From Xanthocytophaga agilis (GTDB lineage: Bacteria > Bacteroidota > Bacteroidia > Cytophagales > 172606-1): a DNA stretch of 64,000 nucleotides. Below the pieces are notes generated by a model, which worked only from the letters and a program-made list of their open reading frames with translations, searched no databases and was not told the DNA's origin. The stretch is taken from NCBI RefSeq assembly GCF_030068605.1, contig NZ_JASJOU010000004.1, positions 62,001 to 126,000 of the forward strand, written 5' to 3'. A program made the translations under genes and the position numbers. Below, in pieces: positions 29,000-37,028 of the stretch (positions are counted from its first letter, which is position 1; each line of letters opens with the position of its first letter).

Positions 29000-29779
29000 A
29001 TGGAACTAACCAATAATACCGTCCTGATTACAGGCGGAACAAGTGGTTTTGGATATGAGTTTGCCGCCAGACTCATTGAATTGGGGAATACCGTGATCAT
29101 TACTGGCAGAAACGTCCAAAAACTTCAGGAAACAAAACAGAAACTGCCTGTAGTACATACCATACAAAGTGATGTGAGCAAACCTGGAGAGATCAGCCAT
29201 TTGTATAACAGAGTTATCAGTGAATTCCCACAGCTTAATATACTGATCAACAATGCCGGAGAAATGCGCAAGCTGAGTTTGCATCATAACCACGACCTGA
29301 CTGACCTTACCCGGGAAATAGAAATTAACTTAATGGGACCTATACGCATGGTACAGGAGTTTTTGCCACATTTGCGAATACAGAAAAATGCTGTCATTCT
29401 CAATGTAACTTCGGGCATCGCCCTTATGCCTCTTCCCATAGCGCCCATCTACAGTGCCAGTAAGTCAGGCCTTCGCTGGTACACTCAAGCATTGCGGGTA
29501 CAGTTAAAAAATACCCGGATTAAAGTGATTGAGCTAGTAGCCCCTGGCAGTTCGACACCATTAAACGAAAAGTTCAGGAATGAAGAAGGATTTGATTCCA
29601 ACAGGTTGATGGCACCTGAAAAAATTGTGGAGCAGGCAATCAAAGGAATGAAAAGTGATAAAGACGAAATATATCCCGGACTGGCAAAAGTGATACAAAT
29701 AGTGAGCCGAATTGCCCCCAAATTCATAATGGCACAGGCTGGAAAGATGGGAGCTTCATTCATGTATGCCAATCAATAG
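29000..29779 (+). CDS. Short-chain dehydrogenase/reductase (DltE-like)
   Basis: 259 residues. Cofactor motif TGGTSGFGYEFA (residues ~11-22), NNAG (~90), catalytic Tyr151-xxx-Lys155 in YSASKSG, and SSTPLNEKF after the PG motif. The sequence resembles DltE-type SDRs annotated as D-alanine/oxidoreductase relatives; the substrate is unknown. It lies between a TonB receptor and a DUF2147 remnant, all on +. Confidence 0.9.
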   Translation: MELTNNTVLITGGTSGFGYEFAARLIELGNTVIITGRNVQKLQETKQKLPVVHTIQSDVSKPGEISHLYNRVISEFPQLNILINNAGEMRKLSLHHNHDLTDLTREIEINLMGPIRMVQEFLPHLRIQKNAVILNVTSGIALMPLPIAPIYSASKSGLRWYTQALRVQLKNTRIKVIELVAPGSSTPLNEKFRNEEGFDSNRLMAPEKIVEQAIKGMKSDKDEIYPGLAKVIQIVSRIAPKFIMAQAGKMGASFMYANQ

Positions 29780-29806
29780 ATTATTCACCTTGTAAATAAG
29801 TAGGTA

Positions 29807-30064
29807 ATGCGTATGAAAAGAATCACCTGGCTGGCTGGTGTCCTATGGACTTTAGTGGTCAGCTCGTCTGCTCAGTCTTTGTCAGCAGACAAAATCATTG
29901 GCATATGGCTAACAGAAGACAAAGATTTGAAAATAGAGACTTTCAAATCAGGGAATACCTATAACCTGAAAGCTGTACTGAAAAGTACGGACACTCTTGA
30001 AACACGAGGCTATAAAGGTGTTCCCATGATGGGTAAAACATTTAAATGGACACGGCAACAATGA
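29807..30064 (+). pseudogene. DUF2147-like secreted protein, C-terminally truncated
   Basis: 85 residues with signal MRMKRITWLAGVLWTLVVSS and cleavage near AQS. SADKIIGIWLTEDKDLKIETFKSGNTYNLKAVL is the N-terminal half of DUF2147 (family about 140-150 residues), ending abruptly at VPMMGKTFKWTRQQ. About 60 residues of the usual beta barrel are missing. The stop overlaps the MFS start in an ATGA arrangement, so a deletion may have joined two genes. It could still be expressed as a short protein. Confidence 0.6.
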
Positions 30065-31338
30065 AAAACCAGAACGAACCCATAGTACTATCCGATGACC
30101 GTGTCTGGGTGTCTGGCTGGCGGAGAATGGCCTTATTAACTACCCTTCTGCTGGTAAGTATTTTTAGTCAGATAGACCGGATACTGCCTTTTATTCTGGC
30201 CGAATCTATCAAAGTCGATCTGCGGCTTAGCGATACACAGCTTGGATTGATAACCGGCTTAGCGTTTTCACTTTGTTATTCACTGGCATCTTTGCCACTG
30301 GCCCGTATGGCGGACAAGGGATGGGCCAACCGGATTTTGCTGGGGTGTATTTTGCTCTGGAGTGTGATGACAAGCCTTGGTGGCTGGGCAACCGGATTTG
30401 TTACACTGGCACTTTCACGGGTAGGCGTTGCGCTTGGCGAAGCAGGAGGAACACCCGCCAGCCATGCGCTGATTGTACAGAAAATTCCATCTCAGATCCG
30501 TGGACGGGCTATCGGTCTGTTTGCTATGGGTATTCCGTTGGGTACCATGCTGGGGTTTGCTATAGGTGGCTGGGCCAGTGACACGATAGGCTGGCGCTAC
30601 GCGCTTTTTAGTGCAGGCATGTTCGGTCTGGTAATAGTGATTTTGGTATTGTTATTTATAGGTAAATCCAGCACGATAGAACAAAGTAAGAACGATAACT
30701 TTTTCGCAGCAAGCAGAGTCCTATTATCAAAGCCTGCATTCGCCTGGATGTTTATAGCTGCTAACCTGTTGGGATTTGCATCTGCTCCTTTTTATGCGTT
30801 TGGTGCTCCGTTCCTGATTCGGACGCATGGGTTAACAGCAAGTCAGGTAGGTATTTCATTCGGACTCCTGCAAGGGCTGATGGGGATTGCGGGTACGCTT
30901 CTGGGCGGCCGAATTTTTGACAACGCCGTTAATCGTGGATCAGGCAGGTTACTGAATCCGCCAGCCATTGCCTTTAGCATAGCCTCAATGACCACTCTGG
31001 TAGCGCTGTTTATCCCAGTAAGCTGGCTATCTATAGCCTTGCTTGTACCTGCCATGTTTTCATTTGCCTTCCTGCTGCCGCACGCGTTTGGTGCAGGCCA
31101 TTTGGTAGCTGGCCCGGGTCAGCAGGCATTAGCTTCCGGATTACTTATGTTGGGTTCGGGCCTGTTGCCAGCCGCATTGTCACCGCTTTTGGTGGGAATG
31201 ATCAGTGATATTGCCACGGCTGCAAATCATGAAAATGGCTTGCAGATAGGTATGCTCGTGGTGCCGGTATTCAGTCTGCTGTCGGGCATTGTCTGTTTCA
31301 TTGTAAGCCGGAAGATAGATACTTCTTTGAATACATAA
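30061..31338 (+). CDS. Major facilitator superfamily transporter (Spinster-like)
   Basis: 425 residues from ATG 30061, which gives an ATGA overlap with the preceding frame; ATG 30046 is five codons longer. There are twelve predicted membrane helices. ISQxDR-like IFSQIDRILPFILAESIKVDLRLSDTQLGLITGLAF and the loop ARMADKGWANR are MFS motif A. SRVGVALGEAGGTPASHALI is the Spns-like motif. It is probably an efflux or organic-anion transporter in the inner membrane; substrate not predictable. Confidence 0.9.
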   Translation: MKNQNEPIVLSDDRVWVSGWRRMALLTTLLLVSIFSQIDRILPFILAESIKVDLRLSDTQLGLITGLAFSLCYSLASLPLARMADKGWANRILLGCILLWSVMTSLGGWATGFVTLALSRVGVALGEAGGTPASHALIVQKIPSQIRGRAIGLFAMGIPLGTMLGFAIGGWASDTIGWRYALFSAGMFGLVIVILVLLFIGKSSTIEQSKNDNFFAASRVLLSKPAFAWMFIAANLLGFASAPFYAFGAPFLIRTHGLTASQVGISFGLLQGLMGIAGTLLGGRIFDNAVNRGSGRLLNPPAIAFSIASMTTLVALFIPVSWLSIALLVPAMFSFAFLLPHAFGAGHLVAGPGQQALASGLLMLGSGLLPAALSPLLVGMISDIATAANHENGLQIGMLVVPVFSLLSGIVCFIVSRKIDTSLNT

Positions 31339-31673
31339 GTCCTTACATAAAGAGATGAGAGGAAAAAGACGGAGGAGAAAGAATAACGTTTTGATAGTCA
31401 ATGCTTTATGATTGGTTGTCTTAGGTTTATTTCTGTACACCTACTTGTTTTCAAGTGGTTTGAACCAAGCTGCCCCTAATATAGGGACACACAGGCCTCG
31501 GTGGAAAAACACTAAATACTGAGGACATAACCAGATTCTGCCAATGAGTGGTATTATATGAGAGTGTACTGTATCGGCAACTATATTCCTCATGAAGCCA
31601 AACCCTTGAGGGGGCTACTCCATAGGCATGACGGCAACCCTCAGATACTGTAAAACAATCTTTAATAAACATC
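31339..31673. other. Intergenic, 335 bp, nothing recognised
   Basis: No open frame with coding character, no strong hairpin and no repeat shared with other gaps was found. It presumably contains the promoter of the methyltransferase gene. Confidence 0.4.
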
Positions 31674-32288
31674 ATGGAAACATATCACGACTACGTAATC
31701 AAAGACGGGAAGTTTATTGGAAAGTTTGATGAAATGTATGCAAAATTTGATGATCCCTGGACACAATCCTTGCAACCCAATAAATATTCTCGAATAGCTG
31801 GTATTCTGCATTTGAAAGCACATAACATTCGCAGTGTACTCGAATGTGGCTGTGGATTGGGATATTATGCCAACTGGATACGGCAGGAAACTAATATCAC
31901 TCCCAAAAGTATCGACATTTCTCCTATGGCGATAGAAAGAGCGAGAAAGACATTTCCAAACCTGGATTTTGAAATTTCCAACATTGTTTCTGACCTCACG
32001 AATTACAAAAATTACGATTGTGTGCTGTTTTCTGAAATTGTCTGGTATATACTTCCCGATCTGGACAACGTATTAAAAACACTCCAAAAGCACTTTGCTG
32101 ACAAGTATCTTATTGTAAATCAGGTTTTCTACAAAGGTTCCCAAAAATACGGCAATGCATATTTCACCAATTTGCAGGAATTCATAAATTATGTGCCCTT
32201 CACTTTGTTGGGCCGGTGTGAAGCAACCCTGAGACAGGAGACAACCGTTGAAACGTCTACCATTTTTAAAATATCAAAAGCACAATGA
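31674..32288 (+). CDS. SAM-dependent methyltransferase (class I)
   Basis: 204 residues. Motif I is VLECGCGLGYYANWI, the acidic post-I loop is SIDISPMAIERAR, and motif II/III is DCVLFSEIVWYILPDLDNVL. This matches Methyltransf_11/25 and resembles NodS-like proteins. The substrate is unknown. Its stop overlaps a candidate ATG at 32285 of the DoxX-like gene (ATGA). Confidence 0.88.
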   Translation: METYHDYVIKDGKFIGKFDEMYAKFDDPWTQSLQPNKYSRIAGILHLKAHNIRSVLECGCGLGYYANWIRQETNITPKSIDISPMAIERARKTFPNLDFEISNIVSDLTNYKNYDCVLFSEIVWYILPDLDNVLKTLQKHFADKYLIVNQVFYKGSQKYGNAYFTNLQEFINYVPFTLLGRCEATLRQETTVETSTIFKISKAQ

Positions 32289-32639
32289 AAGTCTTAAAGT
32301 ATCTTACTTATGGCAGTTTCCATTTTTTTACATGTGAGACATGGCTGGACAGCGTTGCATTTTGGCAATGATCCTGATCAGGTAAAAATGATGACAGAAT
32401 TGGGTGTTAACAAAACATATGTTCCAGTGATAGGTGTAATCTTGCTCATCCTGGCTGTATTAATTTTGCTACCACAAACATTTTTTATTGGTAACTTGCT
32501 AAATGCTTTTTCTATTCTGATCATAATGGCGTTGGCATTAAATGCCAATAATGTCAGGATGGCATTGATTGAAATACCATTTCTGGCACTACCACTAGGG
32601 TTAATCTGGTTGAAATATCCTTTTCAATTCACAAAATAA
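32285..32639 (+). pseudogene. DoxX-like small membrane protein, probable N-terminal frameshift
   Basis: The open frame begins at 32310 (109 residues; MAVSIFLHVRHGWTALHFGN, then three hydrophobic helices and TELGVNKTYVPVIGVILLIL, typical of the DoxX-like family). An ATG at 32285 gives an ATGA overlap with the methyltransferase and MKVLKYLTYG, a natural N-terminus. It joins the main frame only if one T is removed from the T7 run at about 32323-32329. The gene is therefore probably frameshifted, though a shortened protein from 32310 is possible. Its stop shares one base with the AraC start at 32639. Confidence 0.6.
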
Positions 32640-33544
32640 TGGAGACTAAAAAGATCATTCGAATAAAAACGATACATGAAGGACATCGAATGCAGCAACT
32701 TCCGATGCCTGCCCATCCATTAATCAGCATCATCGATACTTCGGATTTGAAAGGTGCTCCGGGTGTCAGTATAGTATTGGATTTTTATACAATTTCCATG
32801 AAACGAAATTGTGACGGATTTATCTATGGGCATCAGCCCTATGACTTTGATGGAGGACTTATGGCATTTATGGGTCCAAACCAGGTGATGCAAGGAAGAC
32901 CTGGCGGACCCAACCCTGCCATGACAGGCTGGATGTTGTTTGTGCATCCCGATTTTTTGTGGAATACACCACTTGCCAAAAAAATTAAGGAATATGAATA
33001 CTTTAGCTATGCAATAAACGAGGCGTTGTTTTTATCTGAAAAAGAAGAAGCGATCATTAATGAGATTATCAAAAATATTAAGCACGAGTCTAATGCTAAT
33101 ATTGATAACTTTAGTCAGAGTATCATTATTGCGCATCTGGAAACCTTGTTTAGTTATGCTGAGCGGTTTTATAACCGACAATTTATTACTAGAAAAAAGG
33201 CCAGTCATCAACTTCTGAATCGTTTGGAAGAATTGCTTACCAATTACTTCAATAATGAGGATCTGCTATCAAAAGGATTACCCTCTGTTGAATATATTGC
33301 CAATAATTTAAACGTGTCACCCAGCTATTTAAGTGGTTTACTCAAAGCATTGACAGGGCAGAGTACTCAGCAGCATATTCATGAAAAACTGATTGAAAAG
33401 GCTAAGGAAAGATTGTCGACAACGAACCTTTCTATAAGCGAAATTGCTTACGAATTAGGATTTGAACATCCGCAATCTTTTTCAAAACTCTTTAAAATCA
33501 AAACTAATCTTTCGCCTATAGAATTCAGACAATCCTTTAATTAA
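32639..33544 (+). CDS. AraC-family transcriptional regulator
   Basis: 301 residues. The C-terminal double HTH is clear: LPSVEYIANNLNVSPSYLSGLLKALTG and LSISEIAYELGFEHPQSFSKLFKIKTNLSPIEFRQ. The N-terminal half is a cupin-like sensor (GPNQVMQGRP, PDFLWNTPLAKKI). It is a paralog of the 47310 regulator (shared FxYxxNEALFLSEKE and ERFYNRQFITR). It begins directly at the end of the DoxX-like gene, so it is the last gene of this cluster and probably controls it. Confidence 0.93.
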   Translation: METKKIIRIKTIHEGHRMQQLPMPAHPLISIIDTSDLKGAPGVSIVLDFYTISMKRNCDGFIYGHQPYDFDGGLMAFMGPNQVMQGRPGGPNPAMTGWMLFVHPDFLWNTPLAKKIKEYEYFSYAINEALFLSEKEEAIINEIIKNIKHESNANIDNFSQSIIIAHLETLFSYAERFYNRQFITRKKASHQLLNRLEELLTNYFNNEDLLSKGLPSVEYIANNLNVSPSYLSGLLKALTGQSTQQHIHEKLIEKAKERLSTTNLSISEIAYELGFEHPQSFSKLFKIKTNLSPIEFRQSFN

Positions 33545-33572
33545 TCTTTCTGCAAGAGACAACTGCTAACCA

Positions 33573-33608
33573 AACAGGTTCGAACATACATTCGAACCTG
33601 TTGTTTTT
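33573..33608 (+). terminator. Rho-independent terminator after the AraC gene
   Basis: A perfect 12-bp stem, aacaggttcgaa (33573-33584) / ttcgaacctgtt (33591-33602), with a 6-nt loop, is followed by gttttt. Confidence 0.9.
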
Positions 33609-33803
33609 ATACAGCCTTCTAATCCGGCTCTGATGGCGGTTATTGACAAGATTAATGCATGCTGGGGAGCAGGGATAGTGTTTCTGGCATCCAACGGAAC
33701 AGCTCAAGCCTGGCAGATGCCTTCGATGATGCATAAAAATCACACAAAAAGCCTGTATGAAGGTCATAGAAAAGAGGATAGAATCAGAATGAATAAAATC
33801 TGA
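33606..33803 (+). pseudogene. UmuC (DNA polymerase V) C-terminal remnant
   Basis: The open stretch reads NPALMAVIDKINACWGAG, IVFLASNGTAQAWQMPSM, then KNHTKSLYEG and a TGA at 33801. The pattern ALMxxIDxINxxxGxGxxxxASxGxxQxWxM is the conserved C-terminal (DUF4113) part of UmuC/ImpB-type Y-family polymerases. It has no start codon and no catalytic domains, so only the tail of a lost umuC remains. The end is diverged (MPSMM instead of MRRxxLSP). Confidence 0.65.
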
Positions 33804-33987
33804 CTCGGGCCGATTGAAAAAAAATATCCAGAAGACAGTTCGTTTTAAAGTATATAAAGCCTGAGATATCAGGCTTTATATATATAGACTTTTTAACATC
33901 ATTGCAAGCACAGACAAACTTCCACTATCACATGAGAGCAGTATTATAGAACATGCCTGCCTGGTACTACTTTGTTAAATTATAGAC

Positions 33988-34565
33988 AGAAAACGTTATA
34001 TCTCACTTATTTTAATAGTAGGAACTTTAACAGCGTTAGGCCCTTTTCGATAGATATGTATTTGCCGGGATTTCCGGCTATTGCAACCTGTTTGCACACC
34101 GACGTGGCTGGTGTAGCACTATCATTCTCCAGCTTTTTTATTGGTCTGGCAGCGGGGCAACTATTGTACGGACCGCTATTAGACAAATTTGGACGTAAAA
34201 AGCCGTTGTTTGTTGGGTTAAGTATTTACATCATTGTCTCTATTGGCTGTGCGATGGTTACTACACTAGATGAACTGATTGTTTTGCGTGTGATTCAGGC
34301 TATAGGAAGTTGCGCGGCGGCGGTAGCATCTATGGCCATGGTACGCGACCTGTTTCCAGTCAATGAGAATGCCAAAGTTTTTGCGCTGCTCATGTTGGTA
34401 GTAGGTGCATCGCCCATGGTGGCCCCTACTATTGGTGGCTATGTAACGGCAGGACCCGGATGGCAGTGGGTATTTATCATACTAGCCATGATGGCTGTTT
34501 TTATTTTGGTAGCCGTACTTCTTGTGTTGCCAGATACCTATAGATTAGCACTATTATGTCACTAA
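33988..34565 (+). pseudogene. Bcr/CflA multidrug MFS transporter, frameshifted and truncated
   Basis: Frame 1 from 33988 gives RKRYISLILIVGTLTALGP, the usual N-terminus, but runs into a TAG. Frame 3 continues exactly as FSIDMYLPGFPAIA, the next conserved residues. One missing T in the cccttttcg run (about 34040-34045) explains the break. The chain then follows Bcr/CflA (GQLLYGPLLDKFGRKKPL, RVIQAIGSCAAAVASMAMVRDLF, GASPMVAPTIGGYV) but stops at LVLPDTYRLALLCH, only half the ~400-residue family length. Two lesions mean it is not functional. Confidence 0.8.
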
Positions 34566-34599
34566 TACTTCAAAAAGCTTAACATAAGCAAGTACATAA

Positions 34600-34700
34600 C
34601 AGAGCATGTCTAAAATTATTTTGTAAAGGCTGCAAAAGCATCTTTTAGGCTGCGCCTTCGCCTATTTATCAACCCATAGTCGCTGGCTATGTTGCAATTG
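34600..34700. repeat. Repeat family D, copy D1
   Basis: On the minus strand this reads gcaacatagccagcgact, then ataggcgaaggcgcagcc, then ttttagacat. The same blocks in the same order occur at about 44935-45030 on +. The repeat is degenerate and short, and it lies directly after the broken Bcr/CflA gene. Confidence 0.45.
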
Positions 34701-34783
34701 AGTTATAGGTAAATAACTTGACTCGCTCTAAAATTTGCTCTTTTCGCCTCTTTAATGTGTCTAATTTAAACATCCTCTAAAAC

Positions 34784-34826
34784 AAAAACCTGCCTAAAAG
34801 ATGTAAGTCAATCCAGGCAGGTTTTT
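34784..34826 (-). terminator. Terminator of the S9 peptidase gene
   Basis: 12-bp arms aaaaacctgcct (34784-34795) and aggcaggttttt (34815-34826) are separated by 19 nt. Read on the minus strand the hairpin ends in a T run. It is 16 nt beyond the peptidase stop. Confidence 0.75.
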
Positions 34827-34841
34827 TATTTTTCAGAGCTA

Positions 34842-36755
34842 CTATTTTTTCAGATGTTTATCCAGAAATGTAAGTACTCCTTCATATGCTTTTATTTCGT
34901 TGTCTTTCTTTACAAATCCGTGGCCTTCGTCATCAAACACGATGTATTCCACGGGAACATTATTCTTCTTTACAGCCGCCACAATCTCATCTGATTCTAC
35001 TTTTAATACTCTTGGATCGTTCTTTCCTTGAATGACAAGCAAAGGCTTTTTGATTCTTTGGGTATGGAACAGAGGTGATTTGTTATAAAGAGCAACAGAA
35101 TCTGTAGCCGGATTCCCCATCTCCTTATACAGTGCATCTTTGAAAGAACCCCACCAGGGTGGAATACTTTTTAATGTCCGCAACCAATTGGCAACGCCAA
35201 AGATATCAACACCGACTTTAAACTCTTCTGGAGCAAATGTCAAAGCTGCCAGGGTCATATATCCGCCATAGCTTCCTCCCATTATACCTATTCGCGTTGT
35301 GTCTACCCAAGGTAATGAGGCTAAATATTTCTTTGAAGCAATACAGTCTTTCAAATCAGCATCTCCATGTTTTTGGTCATCAGCTGTGAAGAAGGTTTTT
35401 CCATATCCTGAACTTCCTCTGTTATTTACTGCCAGGATTGCATACCCATGATTGACTAGATATTGAATCATAGGAGAATAATTGAGTCGCGTCTGACCTC
35501 CTGGTCCTCCGTGAATCATCAGCATTACAGGAACTTTCTGATCTTGCGTTGCTGTTTTGGGCTTATATAAAATATTGGGAATCTCCAGCCCATCATACGA
35601 TTTAAACCGAACTACCTCTCCCTCTATCAAGTCAGTTGCTGCAATCTCTTTATTCATTGCATTGATTAATTCTTTATATTCGGTCGTTTCAAAGTTGTAA
35701 ACATACAAGCTATTGGGTGATTTGGAACTACTTACATAAAATGCCATTTGCTTTTCTGAATCCGAAATAGTCACTCCTGTGATTTCGCCCGCTGGCAGAG
35801 AGGGTAATTTCACCAATTGATTGTCGACTGCTGTATAGATCTTAATTTGTGTTTTTGCATCATTGTTAATACCAATTACCTTGTATTTTCCTTTCTTTGA
35901 AAAGTACATATACGAAATATCCCACGGCTCTTCTGCCTCTTTCTGTGCCTTTCCACTTATCAGATCATAGCTTTTCAAGTACGCAAATTCACTTCTCTCA
36001 TCTGTAGTGTAATATAGTTTTTTATTGTCGGGGCTAAAGGTTTGAGGGCTATTGGCAACATCTCCTGTATGTTTTGTAATCAAAGATGTCTTTTTCGTTT
36101 GTGCATCATAGATGTAAATATCGGTATTGCTTGTAGTTATTGACTTGTATAAGGCCAGATATCTTTTATCATCGGATATAGCTCCTACATCTAACCCTTG
36201 TTCATTCTTGTAGATAAGCTTTGACTGAAACTGTGTTACATCCATTTCATACAGATCAAAAAATTGAGGGTTTCTTTTGTTAGTCACATAAAAGAAACTT
36301 TTCTTATCCGCACTCCAACCGACAAATTCGGATTTTGCCGTTGTATCAGGAGTCAGGTTAGTGATTTTTCCATCCATATCCTTTTTATAGATGTTGGTTA
36401 TTTCATTTCCTCCTTTATCACTTGAAAACAAGATGCGTTCGTCTGTTGGAAAATAGGAAATAGCAAATATGGAATTCGTTTTAGATTCCGTCTGTGCTTT
36501 GGGTGTCCCACCGGTCAAAGCTATTTCATAGGCATTAAATATTCCGGATTGGTTACTTGTAAATAATAATTTGGACTCATCCGGAGAAAATGAACTTCCG
36601 GAAAGCCTCACCGTATTCATAAATTGTGATATGGTATATTGTTTGGGTGGTGATGCAGAATCAGTGTTTTCACCTTTACTTTTTGGAGAAGTGCATTGCC
36701 AGAGTATGCCTGCACTCACTAATCCAATGATCAGATAAATGACTTTCTTATGCAT
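34842..36755 (-). CDS. S9 family (prolyl oligopeptidase-type) peptidase, lipoprotein
   Basis: 637 residues from ATG 36755, which starts a clean lipoprotein signal (MHKKVIYLIIGLVSAGILWQ then CTS). The 41 upstream codons in the frame were discarded. The N-terminal ~390 residues are a DPP/TolB-like beta-propeller (SFSPDESKLLFTSNQSG, SYFPTDERILFSSDKGG, TFSPDNKKLYYTTDERSEF). The C-terminal alpha/beta hydrolase domain has MLMIHGGPGGQTR, AVNNRGSSGYGKTF, nucleophile in GIMGGSYGGYM (about residue 494), Asp in GKNDPRV and His in DDEGHGF. It is a cell-envelope dipeptidyl or acylaminoacyl peptidase. Confidence 0.93.
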   Translation of the reverse strand: MHKKVIYLIIGLVSAGILWQCTSPKSKGENTDSASPPKQYTISQFMNTVRLSGSSFSPDESKLLFTSNQSGIFNAYEIALTGGTPKAQTESKTNSIFAISYFPTDERILFSSDKGGNEITNIYKKDMDGKITNLTPDTTAKSEFVGWSADKKSFFYVTNKRNPQFFDLYEMDVTQFQSKLIYKNEQGLDVGAISDDKRYLALYKSITTSNTDIYIYDAQTKKTSLITKHTGDVANSPQTFSPDNKKLYYTTDERSEFAYLKSYDLISGKAQKEAEEPWDISYMYFSKKGKYKVIGINNDAKTQIKIYTAVDNQLVKLPSLPAGEITGVTISDSEKQMAFYVSSSKSPNSLYVYNFETTEYKELINAMNKEIAATDLIEGEVVRFKSYDGLEIPNILYKPKTATQDQKVPVMLMIHGGPGGQTRLNYSPMIQYLVNHGYAILAVNNRGSSGYGKTFFTADDQKHGDADLKDCIASKKYLASLPWVDTTRIGIMGGSYGGYMTLAALTFAPEEFKVGVDIFGVANWLRTLKSIPPWWGSFKDALYKEMGNPATDSVALYNKSPLFHTQRIKKPLLVIQGKNDPRVLKVESDEIVAAVKKNNVPVEYIVFDDEGHGFVKKDNEIKAYEGVLTFLDKHLKK

Positions 36756-36905
36756 AAGGAAACAGGTTAAGTAGTAGCTTTTTTGTGGAATGGTAAGATA
36801 CAAATTATTCCATAAGCTTGTTTTGTTTTCGTGATTTGTTACTTCCACAGGTTGCCTGTCGCAAGGAGGGAAACTCAAAAAGAGAAGGAAAATTAGTGTC
36901 TTTCC

Positions 36906-36962
36906 AGGTAAGCTGTTGATAGTGTGAACTGTTTTGTTGTCTATACTATCAACAGCTTACCT
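36906..36962. repeat. Perfect 18-bp inverted repeat
   Basis: aggtaagctgttgatagt (36906-36923) and actatcaacagcttacct (36945-36962) are perfect complements around a 21-nt spacer. The hairpin lies between the 3' end of the permease gene (37029) and the 5' end of the peptidase gene, both on the minus strand. No T run follows on either side, so it is not a standard terminator. Confidence 0.7.
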
Positions 36963-37028
36963 TGGGATGGTAAACAGAACGAGTAATAATGGGACAACTC
37001 AACCGTAAGACAAATTATTCTGTTCAGG

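Noticed and set aside
36756-36878. 41-codon extension of the S9 peptidase
   Set aside because: The lipoprotein signal starts at ATG 36755; the extension would bury it.
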